NCBI GenBank assembly: GCA_029216955.1
Contig: JANAVB010010791.1
Span: forward strand, 5,220,410 to 5,284,409
Direction: 5' to 3'
From: Iris pallida
Lineage: Eukaryota > Streptophyta > Magnoliopsida > Asparagales > Iridaceae
DNA: 64,000 nucleotides
Positions 63,288-64,000 of the stretch are shown here, in pieces. Each line of letters starts with the position of its first letter. Position 1 is the first letter of the stretch. Under the pieces are notes generated by a model. The model searched no databases. It was given only the letters and a program-made list of their open reading frames with translations, and was not told the origin of the DNA. Both the position numbers and the translations under genes were made by a program.

Positions 63288-64000
63288 TCAAGGTCCAAAA
63301 AGATAAGGGTATCGTTCGCGCATCTCATCCTCCCGCTCCCAGGTAGACTCTCCTGGAGAATGATGCCTCCATGCGACGCTAACCAAGGGTATCACCTGGT
63401 TTCTCAGTACCTTCTCTCGGCGATCCAGAATATCCACTGGCTACTCTGGATAACTTAGAGTAGGTCCCACCTCAATCTCCGAATGATCAAGTACATGGCT
63501 AGGGTCAGCCACGTACCATCTCAACTGTGATACGTGGAATACGTTGTGGACACCCACTAGTGCAGGTGGCAAGTCTAGCATGTATGCCATGTCACCGACT
63601 CTCCCGCTGATCACGAAAGGTCCGATGAAGCGCGGGTTAAGCTTCCCACCTCCACCAAAACGTATGGTACCACGGGTCGGAGATATCCGCAGAAAAACCA
63701 TGTCTCCGACCTAAACACAAGCAAGGTCTCAAGTTACTAAATAATAAAACATGATCAAACAAACAAAAACAAACAACCTACTTCTAATCCTATCTCTAAT
63801 CTGTACCTCAAACTCCAAAGGCCTCTGGTGGTTATCGGCCCAGTGCCGATGTCTGTCCTGCGCCACGCGAAGTCTGTCCCTGATGAGCTTCACCTTCTCG
63901 AATGCGTTAACAACCATCTCAGGTCCCAATAAAGCTCGCTCACCAACATCATCCCAAGATAAAGGTGTACGACATCTACGTCCGTACAGAGCCTCGAAAG
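63288..64000 (-). pseudogene. G3 pol C-terminus: integrase end and chromodomain-like tail, with an intron-like insertion
   Basis: From the window edge: FEALYGRRCRTPLSWDDVGE, GPEMVVNAFEKVKLIRDRLR, then HWADNHQRPLEFE to 63807. A 96-bp GT-AG insertion follows, and pol resumes at 63710 with VGDMVFLRISPTRG, the GPFVI...VFHVSQL module, and the tail PVDILDRRE to STWEREDEMRERYPYLF, ending at TGA 63288-63290. A TAG at 63441-63443 interrupts it before the tail. Confidence 0.87.
63711..63806 (-). other. 96-bp intron-like insertion in G3 pol
   Basis: On minus: GAG|GTACAGATT...TTGTGTTTAG|GTCGGAGAC. It has GT-AG ends, is AT-rich, has a possible branch-type TTAGTAAC about 35 bases before the 3' end, and contains an in-frame stop. 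Its removal yields PLEFE|VGDMVFL, colinear with [12 protein letters not shown] in G1. Confidence 0.75.

Larger units (their letters stand above)
59411..64000 (-). mobile_element. Ty3/gypsy chromovirus G3, 3' LTR and end of pol (runs off the window)
   Basis: 3' LTR 59411-63207 (3,797 bp; TGTCACTACCAC...GGGTCCTGACA on minus), then a PPT (AAGGAGGGTAGATT on minus, 63208-63221), then pol C-terminus to the window end. The 5' part is outside. The pentamer left of the LTR is CCCCA; its partner would be beyond the edge. Confidence 0.88.

Overview
The window looks like plant nuclear DNA from a large, transposon-rich angiosperm genome, possibly a monocot (weak inference). Coding exons are small with GT-AG introns. 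The primer-binding sites of the LTR elements that have them match plant initiator-Met tRNA. The repeats are plant Ty1/copia, chromovirus-type Ty3/gypsy, L1-type LINE and hAT sequences. There is no bacterial-style gene organisation, and I recognise no tRNA, rRNA or CRISPR.

The one host gene is on the minus strand. Four exons (47598-47789, 45954-46252, 39408-39687, 4184-4462) join in frame at canonical splice sites and encode the middle and C-terminal part of an OSCA/CSC1-like (RXW8-type, DUF221) membrane channel. All four exons are open. The introns between them are 1.3, 6.3 and about 34.9 kb, and the flanking introns run off both sides of the window. The gene therefore spans more than 60 kb, and nearly all of the window is intronic or flanking transposon DNA.

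Layout from left to right: a hAT fragment (1-488); a 5'-half copia copy C1 (773-3349); OSCA exon D; a small 1.6 kb non-autonomous LTR element (4782-6383); a near full-length copia C2 on the plus strand (7588-12731); a deletion derivative C3 (13736-15564); an old copia C7 (pieces at 15565-16948, 22250-22386 and 30907-31083), which is split by a full-length copia C4 (16949-22249, target duplication GGTTG) and by a young full-length gypsy element G1 (22387-30906, target duplication GGAGA); a 120-bp tandem repeat; copia C5 (32331-35438); a 245-bp tandem duplication; OSCA exon C; a Tork-like copia C8 (39920-45474, target duplication GAAGG); OSCA exons B and A; a copia scrap C6; an L1-type LINE split by a 7.75 kb coding-free LTR element (50458-58207); and two inverted, related chromovirus copies at the right edge. 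The last copy carries a precise 96-bp intron-like insertion in pol.

The most interesting points: (1) a channel gene whose exons are separated by tens of kb of nested retrotransposons, with two 5 kb copies of one copia family in opposite orientation inside one intron; (2) a non-autonomous large LTR element sharing its U5 end, PBS, PPT region and terminal bases with the nearly intact gypsy element G1, suggesting a parasite/helper pair; (3) a hairpin-bearing tandem array inside both LTRs of that element; (4) an intron-like insertion inside a chromovirus pol gene; (5) stop codons replacing the same two Trp codons in every copy of the small-LTR copia family that covers them. All calls come from reading the sequence; no database search was run.
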